A stretch of 64,000 nt of DNA from Larix kaempferi (taxonomy: Eukaryota; Streptophyta; Pinopsida; Pinales; Pinaceae), in assembly GCA_027924585.1 (NCBI GenBank), contig BSBM01000602.1, forward strand, positions 8,245,501 to 8,309,500, read 5' to 3'. The notes beneath the pieces were generated by a model. The model was not told where the DNA came from. It saw only the letters and a program-made list of their open reading frames with translations, and searched no databases. Positions 52,160 to 63,480 of this stretch are shown piece after piece (the stretch's first letter is position 1; every line of letters begins with the position of its first letter). The position numbers and the translations under genes are program-made.

Positions 52160-54458
52160 TTAATTGTTACTTGAAGTCTTTAATAAGTGGACTGTAATAC
52201 TACTTTCACTTTTTGAACTTTAGTTCTACAGTTGCAATCGTTTTAGTTGTTCTTGAGCTATAGTTAAAGTAGTAACATAAAATCAAAGACTTTAATTAGT
52301 AGTATAGGTAAGCAGAAAACTAAGGTTAAGGTTAAGCAAGGTTGGGCTTGATGTCATGCCTTGTTAATTCAATAATATTTTTAAGGGCCTAGCATTTTGT
52401 CTATTGAAATTGCATTCAATGAAGCAGATCCAACCTAAGTACAAAGTTATGTATGAGTGTACAGCTGAGAGTTCCGAGAAAACCACTCGCCATGTTTGTC
52501 ACAAATGCATAGATAGTTCTAAAAAAATAGTTTTCATGCACGTCGACAAATGTCAAATTTATTACATGCATTATCAACTCGATTGGCGAAAGGATTCCGC
52601 AAACGTCTGAAAGGAAGGAACTCAACGACTAAATATTTTAAAGAGTTAGCGAAGCTCTCTCCCTGTGTCCATCCAAGTGAGTTGTTTTATGGGGACATTC
52701 ATCTGTTTGGTTGCTCGATTGATGACCTGTTATGGATGTCGATCATGGAGTTACACGCTCCCATTCCAGAGACACTTTAAGTAGCTTTACCAAAAGGGGC
52801 AATCCTTTAGCCTTAATTAGCATAATGATCCCATAAGAACAACAGGTATTGGCATTGGATGCAACCTTGTTCGTAGCTTCCGTGCTTCTATATGATTCTA
52901 TAGAGCAGAATGCAATATGGTTGCTCCAATCCGCTCCACTTCTAGCAAGCTGAAGAGACTATGGCCTTCCCTGCAAGGAGTTTGGTCCCATTGTCTGCCC
53001 TGCAAGAGGTGCAAAGGCCAAAGGTTTCCCACTAGCCATTGAATGCTCTGATATAGAAGGAGCATTGATACCTTGTGTTCTTAATGTGTGGACCTTCAAC
53101 ACCCTCTCTTCAGTCACTTCCAATAAAAAGGACACAACATCCGTGTGCACTTGGAAAATTTGCATCATCATTCTGCAGTTGTTAGAATCTCGCGCCAGTT
53201 GCTCCAGTTGCGCCATGAGGGAGAGGCACTATAATGCAAATGTACAAATTGCAGAGGTCGAATAAAAATTCTATTGTCGCACAAGTAAGGGTTTAACGGT
53301 GTTCACTGAAAACGACATATTCTTAAGCATTAGAACCCAAATAGAAGATTAGTTGATAGAGAAATTTTGCTCAACTAACATATGCATATTTTTATCACAG
53401 CATGAATTCAAACCTGAGAATGGAGATACAGAGAGGATCTAATTCTTCGTATTCGACTCCATCCTCACCGGGAAAGTCCAATTTGACATCAACGCTATGT
53501 TGTTTCTTCTCGTTTCTATGGTGGAATATAGGAAGCAGCGATCTCCTCAGTCTTAGGTAGTGTCTCGGGTGGTAGATGTTGGACAGTAGATTAAGCATTT
53601 TATTTCCAATAGTTAACAACCCGAGTACACTAGTCGAGCCTCGAAATTTGTCTGCATGTGACAAAGAACTAAGAACTAGAGAAAATGAGCTAGCCTGACA
53701 AATTCCAGGAAAGATCCATGCAAAAGCAATGAGTCAATTAGTGTCATGGCAGCTAATCAATTACTGTGGCAGCAACTGGAGCCAAAAATGTTTGCAAAGT
53801 TACTTAAATTGGTATTGAAATGATGTGATTCACAAACATTAAATGTTTGTGAACTAATGTTAGATCTAGTTGAGCATTAGTTCTAGTTTAACATGGCCTT
53901 CCACCTTAGATAAGATATAAGATAGGAAATCTTCACAAGTTCCTTTCTTCGAAGATGAGTAATAGTCGTATCAAGCAATGTTGCCTCATTATGAGGCCAA
54001 ATAAGATGTCAATCCATTTGATTGGTAAAACTGAACATCAATACGAATCCATATGTATGAATGGGTTAAAACTTAGGCTAAATGGCATTTATATATGTGC
54101 AAGGTAATTGAAAAACCGACAAACCGGTTACTATAGTCCTTGCAGGCAAAGGCAAGGACTAATAAGGGATAAGGTAGTACTATGGAAACCAACAAGGTTG
54201 TACCATGGAAAGAAATGAATTAATGCATATGCATGTATTTAGAAATTTATCAAAATATATGTGAATTGCAATGTTAAGTTATGAGGCAATATATAAAGCA
54301 ACTTTCATTGAATATTTTATTGCTACATTTAAATGACTAATCAAACCCACTAATGTGATTATGGATCTATGACATCTTTATTATGTTTGATTACATAAAT
54401 ATGGATCTATGGGAATGTTGTTTTTTGGTCTGCAGTAAACCCTAGGTTTTGTTATTTT
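52160..54458. other. Spacer with weak exon-like stretches, none identified
   Basis: 52404-52780 has two overlapping plus-strand frames (RHVCHKCIDSSKKIVFMHVD, then SELFYGDIHLFGCSIDDLLW) that could be one broken coding unit. On the minus strand 53410-53664 is open and ends at CTCAG|GTTTGA (PIFHHRNEKKQHSVDVKLDF), followed by another open stretch 52959-53216 (MAQLEQLARDSNNCRMMMQI). These might be two exons of one gene; I recognise neither. 53700-54458 holds nothing I can call. Confidence 0.3.
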
Positions 54459-54537
54459 CTACAAATCACTTGGAGTCCATCTTCTGTGAAGAAGACTTAG
54501 TACCAACCAAGTAAAAAAATGGGAATTTTTTCTACCT

Positions 54538-56030
54538 TTGATCATTTTCATTTGGTGGTTTGCATGTGACTCCTCTGATGGGACGAAACACCTGTCTGTT
54601 GTTAGAACTTTGAACGAAGGGGTTGAAGTGGATTTTCTTTCTCTGTGGAAGTATTTTGATGTTTCCACATCCCGTAATGAAAATAGGGTTTGGTTGAACC
54701 CTAGGGTTTATGTTGATTTTTTAGCCTTTGGTGGTAAGGGTATCCCTAGTTGCTCTCCCTTTCCTCAACACTATTATGCCGACCCAAAGATTTATCTACC
54801 TGATGGGATTTCCCATCATCTGAATGTTTCTAGGACATATAGTTTTCGACCTTCTTCACGAGGAGGCATTGCAGATCAGGTTCCATCTGAGGGTACGGGT
54901 GCTTGTTGTGTTGAACCTGTGATACCTAGCATTCCTTTTCAAGATCTCCCATTGGTGAACATTGTGGGGGATCAGTTTTGACCCAGAGATGGCGATGGTT
55001 CTTGTAGATTTAATAAGATGCATTATAAGGGGTAGCCAACCAAGAGGAGAAGACAGTTAAAATATGAGAAAGTGAAGAAAGGGAGATCACTGTGTGTACT
55101 AGGGAAGGATATAACTTTTGATAGGGTGATGGGTTTATCTACTCGGGCACTTATTGGGTTTTTTTAGTATATAAAATTAAATAGGTTGGAAATCATAAAT
55201 TGGATTTCGAAAAAATGGAAACCAATTATTAACTATACGCCAAGGGTTATTACGCTAATGAATGGGCTGGGTCTATTTTCAATTTCTTTCAGAGGAGAGT
55301 ATGTAGAAGATTCAAGCACAACTCTGGGTCATCGATATTGGCTCTTTGGTTCTTTTCAACTGGAAATCGGGTTTTGATCCATGGAAGGAGAAACTTAAGA
55401 GGCGCCATTTATGGGTATTATTTCCTGGTTTTCCATTGCATTGATGGTATTTTGAGGCATTTATGGCGATGGTAATTCCATTGGAAGGTTCATTATGGTG
55501 GAAGAAGAAACGTTACTAGCGACTAATAAAAGGATCCCTAGGGTATTGGTGGAAATGGAAATGGGGGAAGGGCTTCCTAAGGAGGTTGAAGTTGTCTCAG
55601 GAGACGGGTCCTTTATTTAGCGTATCGACTGTTGGGAAATACAATTTTAGAATCGTCCTTGCCAACAAATTGACCATCTTCGAAGTAGATGCCTGAAACT
55701 TACTTTTTTTGCTCCTTTTAAGTCCTCGATATCTACTTCCTCGGTGGGGGAACCTAAAGAAATGGATTAGGAAATTCATCTTCCCTTGCCTTTGGATTTG
55801 GATTCCGCTTCTCTTTTCATGGGTAAGTTAAAATCTATGCTTCCTATTCTATTAAAATTTCTTACTCCGGACGAAGTTCTAGGGTTTATGAAGCTTCATG
55901 TTCATGTGGACAATCAGTCATGTATTGAAGTGTCATTAGGGATAGATACAATCTTTCTAGTCCTAAAAGGTCGACTTCTTGTCCATTGGGGAATTGTATT
56001 GTGGAATCGGAGGATCTAATTACCACGATT
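54538..56030 (+). pseudogene. LINE ORF1 (DUF4283-type gag-like protein), degenerate
   Basis: Opens with 147 codons at 54538-54981 that have no known domain. From about 55170, pieces in changing frames form a DUF4283-like domain: RLEIINWISKKWKPIINYTP, then SGFDPWKEKLKRRHLWVLFP and EETLLATNKRIPRVLVEMEM. ORF1p of this type binds RNA as part of the LINE ribonucleoprotein. The usual CCHC knuckle after the domain is not visible here. Confidence 0.6.
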
Positions 56031-56592
56031 CCTTTTCCAGGGGGAGGGATTGATTCCCATGTTATTTTGCCATTGTCTTCTTTTAATCTGGATGATGTTG
56101 AGTATAACCATAGGGTTTGAAATAGACAGTTGAGAGATCCAACTATGGTCCAGGAAAACGATTCTACCCCTTTAATCTCTCCTCCCATATATCTTGGTAG
56201 TATTCTGAATCTACCCATTACTCTTACTCCTTCTCCTTTGTCAAACAAGGAGGATGATTTATCTTTTACTACGCCAACATCTAGTGAAAAAAAATATCTA
56301 ACTTCGGGAGTTTTGATTAAAGACCCTATCTCTATTTTCTCTAGGAAACCTTCTGAAAAGCAGGATGCTATCCCTATTTCATTGATTCGATGTCCAAATG
56401 TGACTAACCGTAAGAAAAAAAGGAAAAATAGGCAAGGTTTTAGTTGATGATGGGATTCCCACAAGGAGCCCATTTTTTTACTAACCCAGTTGTTTCTACT
56501 CTCACTTCCATTGGTTTTTACATTGACAATTGGTCTCCCTCTCAATCTTTTGGGTTTCTTAGAGCAGGAACACCCCATGATCAGGTTCCTTA

Positions 56593-57882
56593 ATGATACT
56601 CTTATCCTTCAATATCAAGGGGGTGGGAAGCTCCCCAAAAGAAGATGCTTTAAAGCGTCTCTTAGAGGTGGTGAATCCTGACATTATTTTTCTACAGGAG
56701 ACTATGACTTTGTATAATAAGGCCTGTGAATTTTTTTTAAAATTTAATCCCGCTTGGAATTGTTCTGGTATAGATGCATGTGGTCAGTATGTAGGTTTTC
56801 TTGCGGCATGGAACCCATCCAACGCTGATTTCAAGCCTTTTGTTATTGTGGCAAGATTAATTTTAGAAGGAAATTTTTGGGGCCTCGACGAAGTTATTAA
56901 ACTATTGAACTGTTATGGACCATATCAACATCATAAGGTGTTTTGGGATAACATTGTCGCTTCTGGTCTGCTAAATGATCCTGCTTTGATTCTCTCAGGG
57001 GATCTAAATTTCACTTTGTCATCAACAGAAATTTGGGGTTCGGGTAAGGGGATTGACCCTATTGTTGATCATCTCAGAGATATTTTTGAAAGTGCAAACC
57101 TTATTGTTGCGGTTCCATGTGTATTAAAGCCTATGTGGTCAAATGGGAGAACTGGGAAGGTGGGTATAGTGAATAGGTTAGATAGTTTCTTTCTTGTGGA
57201 TGACCTCCGGAAGGAGATGGCCAGATTGAGGTCGTGGTCGGTTGTTGCTGGGGTCTCTAAGCACATGGCTATTGTTCTTTAGTTGGATTTTGAGAACAAA
57301 GGTGTTAGTTTTCCATTCAAATTTAACCATACCTGGTTAGAGGATCCTGAATTTTGTCATATGGTAAAGACAAATTGGCTTTCTTTCAATCAGATTGATT
57401 ATGTTTCTCCTATGCAAAGACTAGTCCGGAAGCTGAAATTATTAAAGAAAGAAGTCTTTATTTGGGAAAAGAAAAATAAGGCTTTGGGAAAATAAAAAGA
57501 ATGCAACAAACACTGAAGATTTTTGATCCAAATCAAAGCAGAGATTGAGTCTTTGTCTGTAATGCTTGATGAAGATTTCTTTTCCACTTCTCGGAAAGAA
57601 AAATTGATTTACTTGGAAACAGAAAAGGCAAAAATTCTTAAGCAGGAGGAAGAATCTTGGAGGTTAAAGAGTAGGGCAATTTGGTTATCTAAGGGTGATA
57701 ATAATACAAAAAGATTTCACAAATTTGCAAATCAAAGGAGAATTAACAATGCCATATGGGAATTAAAGGACAAGAATGGTAATTTGATAAATGATCCGAA
57801 ATATTTAGAAGCGGTTGTAGTTGGTCATTTCCAAGAGATTTATAAGCAAGGAAAGAATGTAAATTTAGAAGCCCAATTATAA
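56593..57882 (+). pseudogene. LINE ORF2: AP endonuclease and linker
   Basis: The endonuclease reads ILLSFNIKGVGSSPKEDALK and IIFLQET (catalytic Asn and Glu strands), LLNCYGPY, ALILSGDLNFTL and IVNRLDSFFL. The final SDH motif is SKHMAIVL, so the catalytic Asp is replaced by Lys. TAG at 57280-57282, then the linker FKFNHTWLEDPEFC and RAIWLSKGDNNTKRFHKFA to the TAA at 57880-57882. This enzyme nicks the target DNA to prime reverse transcription. Confidence 0.8.
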
Positions 57883-58104
57883 GTATTGAGACACTTTCCG
57901 AGGATGTTCAGTGAAGAAGAAGGAATCAAGATTGGAGAAATGGTCACTATCGAAGAGGTAAGAGGGGTCCTTAAAAAATTTGCCAAGGTTAAGATCCCAA
58001 GACCAAATGGTTGGGCAGTTAATTTTTTTTACATTTCTTTGATCTAGTTGGGCAAGATATTGTTGGTGTTGTGGAAGAATCTAGAATCAAAGGATATGTG
58101 CCAG
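57883..58104 (+). pseudogene. LINE RT, N-terminal segment before the LTR insertion
   Basis: Reads IKIGEMVTIEEVRGVLKKFA, then a shifted stretch to IKGYVPGN, where the insertion falls. It continues at 60785 with LNATFIALIPKNDKPKTFKD, giving the standard RT fingers motif when the LTR element is ignored. Confidence 0.7.
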
Positions 58105-58109
58105 GGAAC
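58105..58109. repeat. Target-site duplication in the LINE, left (GGAAC)
   Basis: GGAAC before the 5' LTR; GGAAT follows the 3' LTR at 60780-60784. One C/T difference. Confidence 0.6.
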
Positions 58110-58374
58110 TGTAAATGTAATAATATATAAATATTTGAATTAGAAAATTAATAATTTAGGATAATATTTCATATTTAGTATTGTAATTAATGATAGTTGT
58201 ACATTTTCCGAAGGTCATGACTTATCATCTTTTACATGTATTTATATGTATGGTCAGTGTATCACAAGACATGAATTATTAATAAACAATAAATATTTAT
58301 TACTTGAGGAATTATATGGATTTATCCTTACTCTAATGGATTCCAGTGTGAAGTAACACATTGGGTTCACTTTA
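58110..58374 (+). repeat. 5' LTR of the small element
   Basis: 265 bp, TGTAAATG ... TTCACTTTA. Confidence 0.8.
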
Positions 58375-58376
58375 GT

Positions 58377-58388
58377 TGGTATCAAAGC
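58377..58388 (+). promoter_or_regulatory. Primer-binding site of the small element
   Basis: TGGTATCAAAGC, two bases after the LTR; initiator-methionine tRNA type with one change. Confidence 0.85.
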
Positions 58389-58539
58389 GGTTGTTGACCA
58401 TGGTTTATTTTGCTAGTGGTGGTTTGTGGCCCATTTTTTATTTTCGCTGGTGGCAATATATCTCAGAGAAAGTTATTTGGAAAATAAATTACATAGTGGA
58501 AAATAAAATTTAGGCTTGTGACTTATAGTTCCCTAGCTT

Positions 58540-59110
58540 GTGGATTTTTTTTGGGAAGGAAACAAATAAAATAAAAATAAAAAATAAAAAAAAAAGAAGC
58601 AAAAAAGAAAAAAAATATATAAAACCAACACATGGTTTGATAAAACCAACCTATGGTTTTATAAAACCAACCCATGGTTTTTATCTCCCATCTCTAGGCT
58701 GAGGCTTCCATTCTTACTCAGCTTCATGCTCCCATCCACCATCCCTTAAGTTCAAAAACCCTAATTTCATCCAATCTTAACCAAAAAATATAATAATAAT
58801 ATTATTAATAATTATTATTATTACTATAATATTTAAAACCCCTAATTCCCCTACCATATAAAAAAATTATAGTAGTATTTTTATTAATAATAATTATTAC
58901 TATAATATTTAAACCCCCGCATCCCCCTACCATATAAAAAATATAAATATTATAGATAATATTATTATTATTATTGATAATAATTATAATTATAATATTT
59001 TAAATTTTGACCATAAAACTATATAGTAATAATATTATTATTTAATAATAAGTATTATTATTATAATATTATTATTATCATTATAACTATTATTTTTAAT
59101 AGTTAAAATC
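58540..59110. repeat. AT-rich simple sequence
   Basis: An A-rich run (58556-58625), three copies of a 20-bp word with ACCAAC and ATGGTTTTATAA-like content at 58620-58682, then TAA/TTA-rich low-complexity DNA to 59110. No coding signal. Confidence 0.75.
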
Positions 59111-59159
59111 TACAAAAACCTTCACCATTTCCTTGATACCTTGACCTCATAGTGCACCC

Positions 59160-60440
59160 AAAATGAAGTACACAAAAAATTTCTTTATGTGGAAATATCC
59201 ATATTGTGCAGATGAAAATAAATGGAAATTGGAGGCTAAAAATATAAATCAACCTTGCCTCAACCGCGAAAAAGTCTTTACTCTAATAGAACAAGTAGAT
59301 GTCACGCAAATGCAGTTGTAGATTAAAGAACTAGAAGATGAACTAGAAAAACAATGAGAAAAGTGTAGAGGTCTCGAAGAAAAAGAAGATGAAAATTTAT
59401 GCTTAAAAATTCGTGAAGAGAAATCAAGAAATTAAAGGATACGAGGTAGGACATTCATGTACTTGAACAGGAGAATCAAGAGCTCAACAAGAAGTTATCA
59501 AAAAGGGAGAAGAAGCTTCTACCCTAAAGGACCTTAATCAGAAATTGTTAGAAGAAATCAGAAGTTTAGGAGAAGAAAAACCAAAGAATTGTGACTAACA
59601 AGTAAAGGATCAAAATTCGAGTTACCAAGATGTCGCAATTCAGTGCAATAGAGAATCTCAAAAGAAGGAGTATAAGAAGAAAGATATTGACAAAATCTTG
59701 TAAGAAAAAAACAAAGAGATTAACCATTTAAAGAATCGTAGTCCAATTCTGCTCATAGAAATAAAGAAATTAAAACATAAGGATATACACGTATTTAAGG
59801 TCGATAAGGTGACCTTAACTAATCCAGTGGAACCACATAAGTTCTCAGAAGTTGAATTTGAAGATAAAGGAACCTCAATAGAAGGACTCAAAATGCAAAA
59901 TCAGAGCGACATTACAAAGGAAGTTTTGTCACAGATTGAACATCCATAAATTAAGTTGAAGCCACAATTAAATGACATGTCGACATCATCAAAATTTAAG
60001 CCACAATTAAGAGACATGTCGACATCATCAAATTTAGTTCTATCACTCACTTCTAACGAAGACATCGTCTCGCAGTCAATACAAGAATGTCAAATTTCAA
60101 GATGTCATCTCATGTTCATCATGGATAGTTTAAACCAAAGTTCATGAAGAATCAATGTACCAGGATATCACATCGGCCTCCTAATTACAAAAAATGGAGT
60201 ACACAAGAATCAATATATTGTTCTGACATATCGCAACAACAGAACACTTATACAGCTCAAGGAATATCAAATTCATATTGTTATCATCAAAAAGTTCTAG
60301 AAAGAATCCATTTAGGATGGATTGATTCTTTTTCGATGCACCAATATTGTTATAGTCTTCGAGCATCATATCTACACAAGTCTTCAACCATATTACGTAA
60401 CTGACAGTTATAGAAGACGCTTTGAGGACAAAGCATTTTG
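59160..60440 (+). pseudogene. Degenerate coiled-coil ORF inside the small LTR element
   Basis: Shifting frames read LIEQVDVTQMQL, IKELEDELEKQ, KCRGLEEKEDENLCLKI, NRESQKKEYKKKDIDKIL and EINHLKNRSPILLIEIKKLK, then a direct repeat KPQLNDMSTSSK / KPQLRDMSTSSN near 59960-60035. It has the Glu/Lys-rich heptad character of a coiled coil and no enzyme motifs. It is the only coding remnant of this element. Confidence 0.45.
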
Positions 60441-60454
60441 AAAGAGGGGAGACT
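60441..60454 (+). promoter_or_regulatory. Polypurine tract of the small element
   Basis: AAAGAGGGGAGACT before TGTAATATACC. Confidence 0.75.
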
Positions 60455-60476
60455 TGTAATATACCTAAAGTATAGT

Positions 60477-60515
<39 letters not shown>

Positions 60516-60779
60516 TATAGATATATATATATATATATATAAATTATAAAATTAATAATTTAGGATAATATTTCATATTTACTATTGTAATTAATGATAG
60601 TTGTACATTTTCCCAAAGTTCATGACTTATCATCTTTTACATGTATTTATATGCATGCCCAATGTATCACAAGACATGAATTATTAATAAACAATAAATA
60701 TTTATTTTGTGAGGAATTATATGGATTTATCCTTGCTCTAATGGATTCCAATGTGAAGTAACCCATTGGGTTCACTTTA
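60455..60779 (+). repeat. 3' LTR of the small element, with (TA)n microsatellite
   Basis: 325 bp. It is longer than the 5' LTR because of a TA/GATA dinucleotide tract at about 60478-60541. Confidence 0.8.
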
Positions 60780-60784
60780 GGAAT

Positions 60785-61500
60785 TTGAATGCTACATTTA
60801 TTGCCCTTATACCTAAAAACGATAAGCCTAAAACTTTCAAAGACTACATACCTATCTCTTTATGTAATCTGATTTATAAGGTAATTACTAAGATTCTCTC
60901 CAACATGATTAATCCCATCTTGGATAAAAAATATCTCTAAGGAGCAGTTTGTATTTTTATCCAATAGACAAATGCTTGATGTAGGGGGGGTGGCTCAGGA
61001 ATACTTGCATTCTATCAAAACAAAAAATATGCAGGAAACTATCCTAAAAATGGATTTGATCAAAGCATATGATCGTGTCGACTGGACCTTTCTGAGGTTT
61101 GTTCTTATACAGATTAGTCTTACTGTGGAAGTGACCAATTGGATTATGGCTTGTATTACTTCAACAAATTTTGTCGTATTGATTAATGGTTCTCCTTCTT
61201 CATTCTTCAAAGACAGTAGGGGGCTTAGGAAGGGATACCCCTTGTCACCTTTATTGTTTCTCTTGGTAATTAAAGGCCTCAGCCAACTAATTGATGATGT
61301 TAAAAAGGAGAAGAAATTGCAAGGTATCAAAATTACTAATTCCCTTTACATTAGCCATTTGTTGTTTTTGGACGATGTTTTAATTTTTGGTAAGGGTACA
61401 ACTACTGAATGGGACTTCGGGGAGACTTTTCTGTCTATCATCAATCTTTTTTGTGATGCATTTGGTATGGCAGTCAATGAGCAAAAAAAAAAATATTCAT
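60785..61500 (+). pseudogene. LINE reverse transcriptase core
   Basis: Continues the RT after the insertion: LNATFIALIPKNDKPKTFKD, ISLCNLIYKVITKILSNMI, ETILKMDLIKAYDRVDWTFL (catalytic Asp), RGLRKGYPLSPLLFLLVIKG, and HLLFLDDVLIFGKG, where the usual F/YADD box is FLDD. A short frameshifted stretch lies at about 60930-60970. Ends in TAA after NEQKKKYS. Confidence 0.85.
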
Positions 61501-62800
61501 AATATCAATGAACAAGATATTTGTGATCAAATCTCTCAACTGTTACCATTTCAAATGGAAACTTTGGACTCAGGGTTCAAATATTGAGGTTATTTTATGA
61601 AACCAAATTGCTACAGAACAGCAGATTGGAATTGGCTGATATAAAAAGTGGAGAAAAGGATTAGCAACTGGACTTATACATGGTTGTCAATAGGGGGAAG
61701 GCTTACTTTACCTAAAAAACAAGGTTGATGGGGTCTTAAGAACTTAGACTAGTTCAACTCTACATTGAGTCCCAGGAGCCTATGGAGAGGTATTTTGGGT
61801 GATGGCCTATGGAGTAATGTGTTAAAAGAGAAATACTTAAAGAAGAATTATGTGGTTGAATTGATTAGGAAACCACTTAAGATTTTCTCTAATGCCTCTA
61901 TCAACTCGCGGGGGATTATTAAATCTTATCCGAAATTGGGGGAATGGATTGGTTGGTAGGTTGGGAATGGCTCTCAGGTGGCTATTGGAGTTGTTCTGTT
62001 TATAGGAGCAGATGATAATTATAAGTTGTCAGACTCCTTATTATCAAACCTATGCCATCTTAATATTCAATTCCTTGACCATATTTGGAGAAATTCAGAC
62101 TCGGATTTTTCCAGTCCACATTGGTATCGGGAAAATGAGTTGGGTTTATCTAATAATGTAGCCGAGGAATGGAATTCCTATGTTAGTATGTTGTATAAAA
62201 CTGGAATAAGAGTAGTAGATAAGGAGCATGTTTTGGTTTGGGACCGAGTGGTGAGAAAGGAATTCCTACGGCAAAGAAAGCATATGATGTCATTTCCGGG
62301 GAACATTCAAAGGTCCATTCAAAATGGTGGACTAAGATTTTATGGAAATGGAGGATACCTACCAAATTAAAATGTTTCATGTGGCTCATCCTCGAGAATA
62401 AGATCCTCACTTGGGATAACCTTCTTCGGAAAGGGTACTCAGGTCCTGGTATATGTGTTCTTTGCTGAGAAAATTCTTAATTGGTCTCTCACATCTTTGT
62501 CAACTGTTCATTTTTCAAAGTGGTGTTGTCATAGTTGTGTAGATTTCTTAATATTCTGGTGGATTGGGAGGGAATCTCTTTTCAGGATTGCATGGAATTG
62601 TGGTTCACAAAAAAGAAAAATATGAAAGAGATTCCACTTTTTGTTGTATGGGAGGTCTGGAAATCTAGGAACAGATCCATCTTTGAGGACATTTACCTAT
62701 TTGTATATGAGGTGTCGTAAATCTATTAGTCTTTATCAGGAATTCCATTTGGATAAGAACATGAAGCATGTGATATATTTACACCAGACTATATTTGATG
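61501..62800 (+). pseudogene. LINE ORF2 C-terminal region with zf-RVT domain
   Basis: Pieces in changing frames: RISNWTYTWLSIGGRLTLPK, LWRGILGDGLWSNVLKEKYL and KGIPTAKKAYDVISGEHSKV, then KWRIPTKLKCFMWLILENKI, LLRKGYSGPGICVLC and VWEVWKSRNRSIFED. The last pieces are the zf-RVT domain found between RT and RNase H in plant LINEs. Confidence 0.75.
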
Positions 62801-63288
62801 AAAGCATGTCCATTGGCTATTTTGATGGGGGTGAGAAGGATGGTTACTGTGGGGGTGGTATTTTCCTTAAGATGAAAAGACAACACATTATATACTTGTG
62901 GATGGGGGTGGGACAAGGAACAAACACGAAGGTTAAGCTCTTATCTATGTGGGGTCTTATGTGGATTGTTAAAAGAAGAGGCTTACTCAATTTGTGTATT
63001 ACAAAAGATTCAAAAGTTTTGATTGACTGGGTGGTTGGGTGAACCAAATTGGATTTTCTTCATCTTCAACATTGGGCTAATAGAGTTCTAGAGCTCAAAG
63101 AGTATTTATGCTCTTTATCTTTCTATCATATCTACAAAGAATTTAACAATGAAGCTGACTATCTTTCCAAAAAGGCAATAGGAATCATGGATGGATTGAT
63201 GCATTTTGAGGAATTTGTGGATGGTCTTTTGGTTGATAAAGGCTTTGTTGCTTTTTTTAAGAAAGTCTGTTTTTTATTTTTTCACTAG
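62800..63288 (+). pseudogene. LINE RNase H domain
   Basis: SIGYFDGGEKDGYCGGGIFL (first Asp), GTNTKVKLLSMWGLMWIVK (the usual Glu of the NxAE motif is replaced), ITKDSKVLIDWVVG (Asp strand), then a TGA and YHIYKEFNNEADYLSKKAI (His/Asp helix). The same order is seen in the fragment at 1-190. It would remove RNA from the RNA-DNA hybrid; here it is broken. Confidence 0.78.
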
Positions 63289-63480
63289 TTGTAGCTCTAG
63301 AAAGTGATATACTAGACTGATGGTAAAGTTGGATTTACCTGCAAGAGTGTTTTTGTTTGTAAGACTAGGGAAGGATTGCATAGTCTTTGCCTTAATGATC
63401 ATTAGATCTTTTTGGATATTTTGTAAATTTTTTGTAACTTTGAATCTCTAATTGATGAATAACAAGTTACAGTTTTTTTT

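Larger units (their letters stand above)
58110..60779 (+). mobile_element. Small non-autonomous LTR retrotransposon nested in the LINE
   Basis: Two LTRs share TAATTTAGGATAATATTTCA, TTAATGATAGTTGTACATTT and ATTATATGGATTTATCCTT over their length. The 5' LTR is followed by TGGTATCAAAGC (primer-binding site) and the 3' LTR is preceded by AAAGAGGGGAGACT (purine tract). The 2.1-kb internal part has no RT or integrase, only a broken coiled-coil-like ORF. The LTRs end TTTA rather than CA, which is atypical or decayed. Confidence 0.82.
54459..63480 (+). mobile_element. L1-type LINE with RNase H, split by an LTR element
   Basis: Order on the plus strand: ORF1 with a DUF4283-like part (54.5-56.0 kb), AP-type endonuclease (56.6-57.3 kb), RT (57.9-58.1 and 60.8-61.5 kb), zf-RVT domain (62.2-62.5 kb) and RNase H (62.8-63.3 kb). 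About 6.3 kb without the insertion at 58110-60779. The 5' end is not sharply defined; the 3' end lies near 63480 where TAACAAGTTACAG and a T run end the similarity to other LINE 3' ends. Many stops and shifts: an old, inactive copy. Confidence 0.82.
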
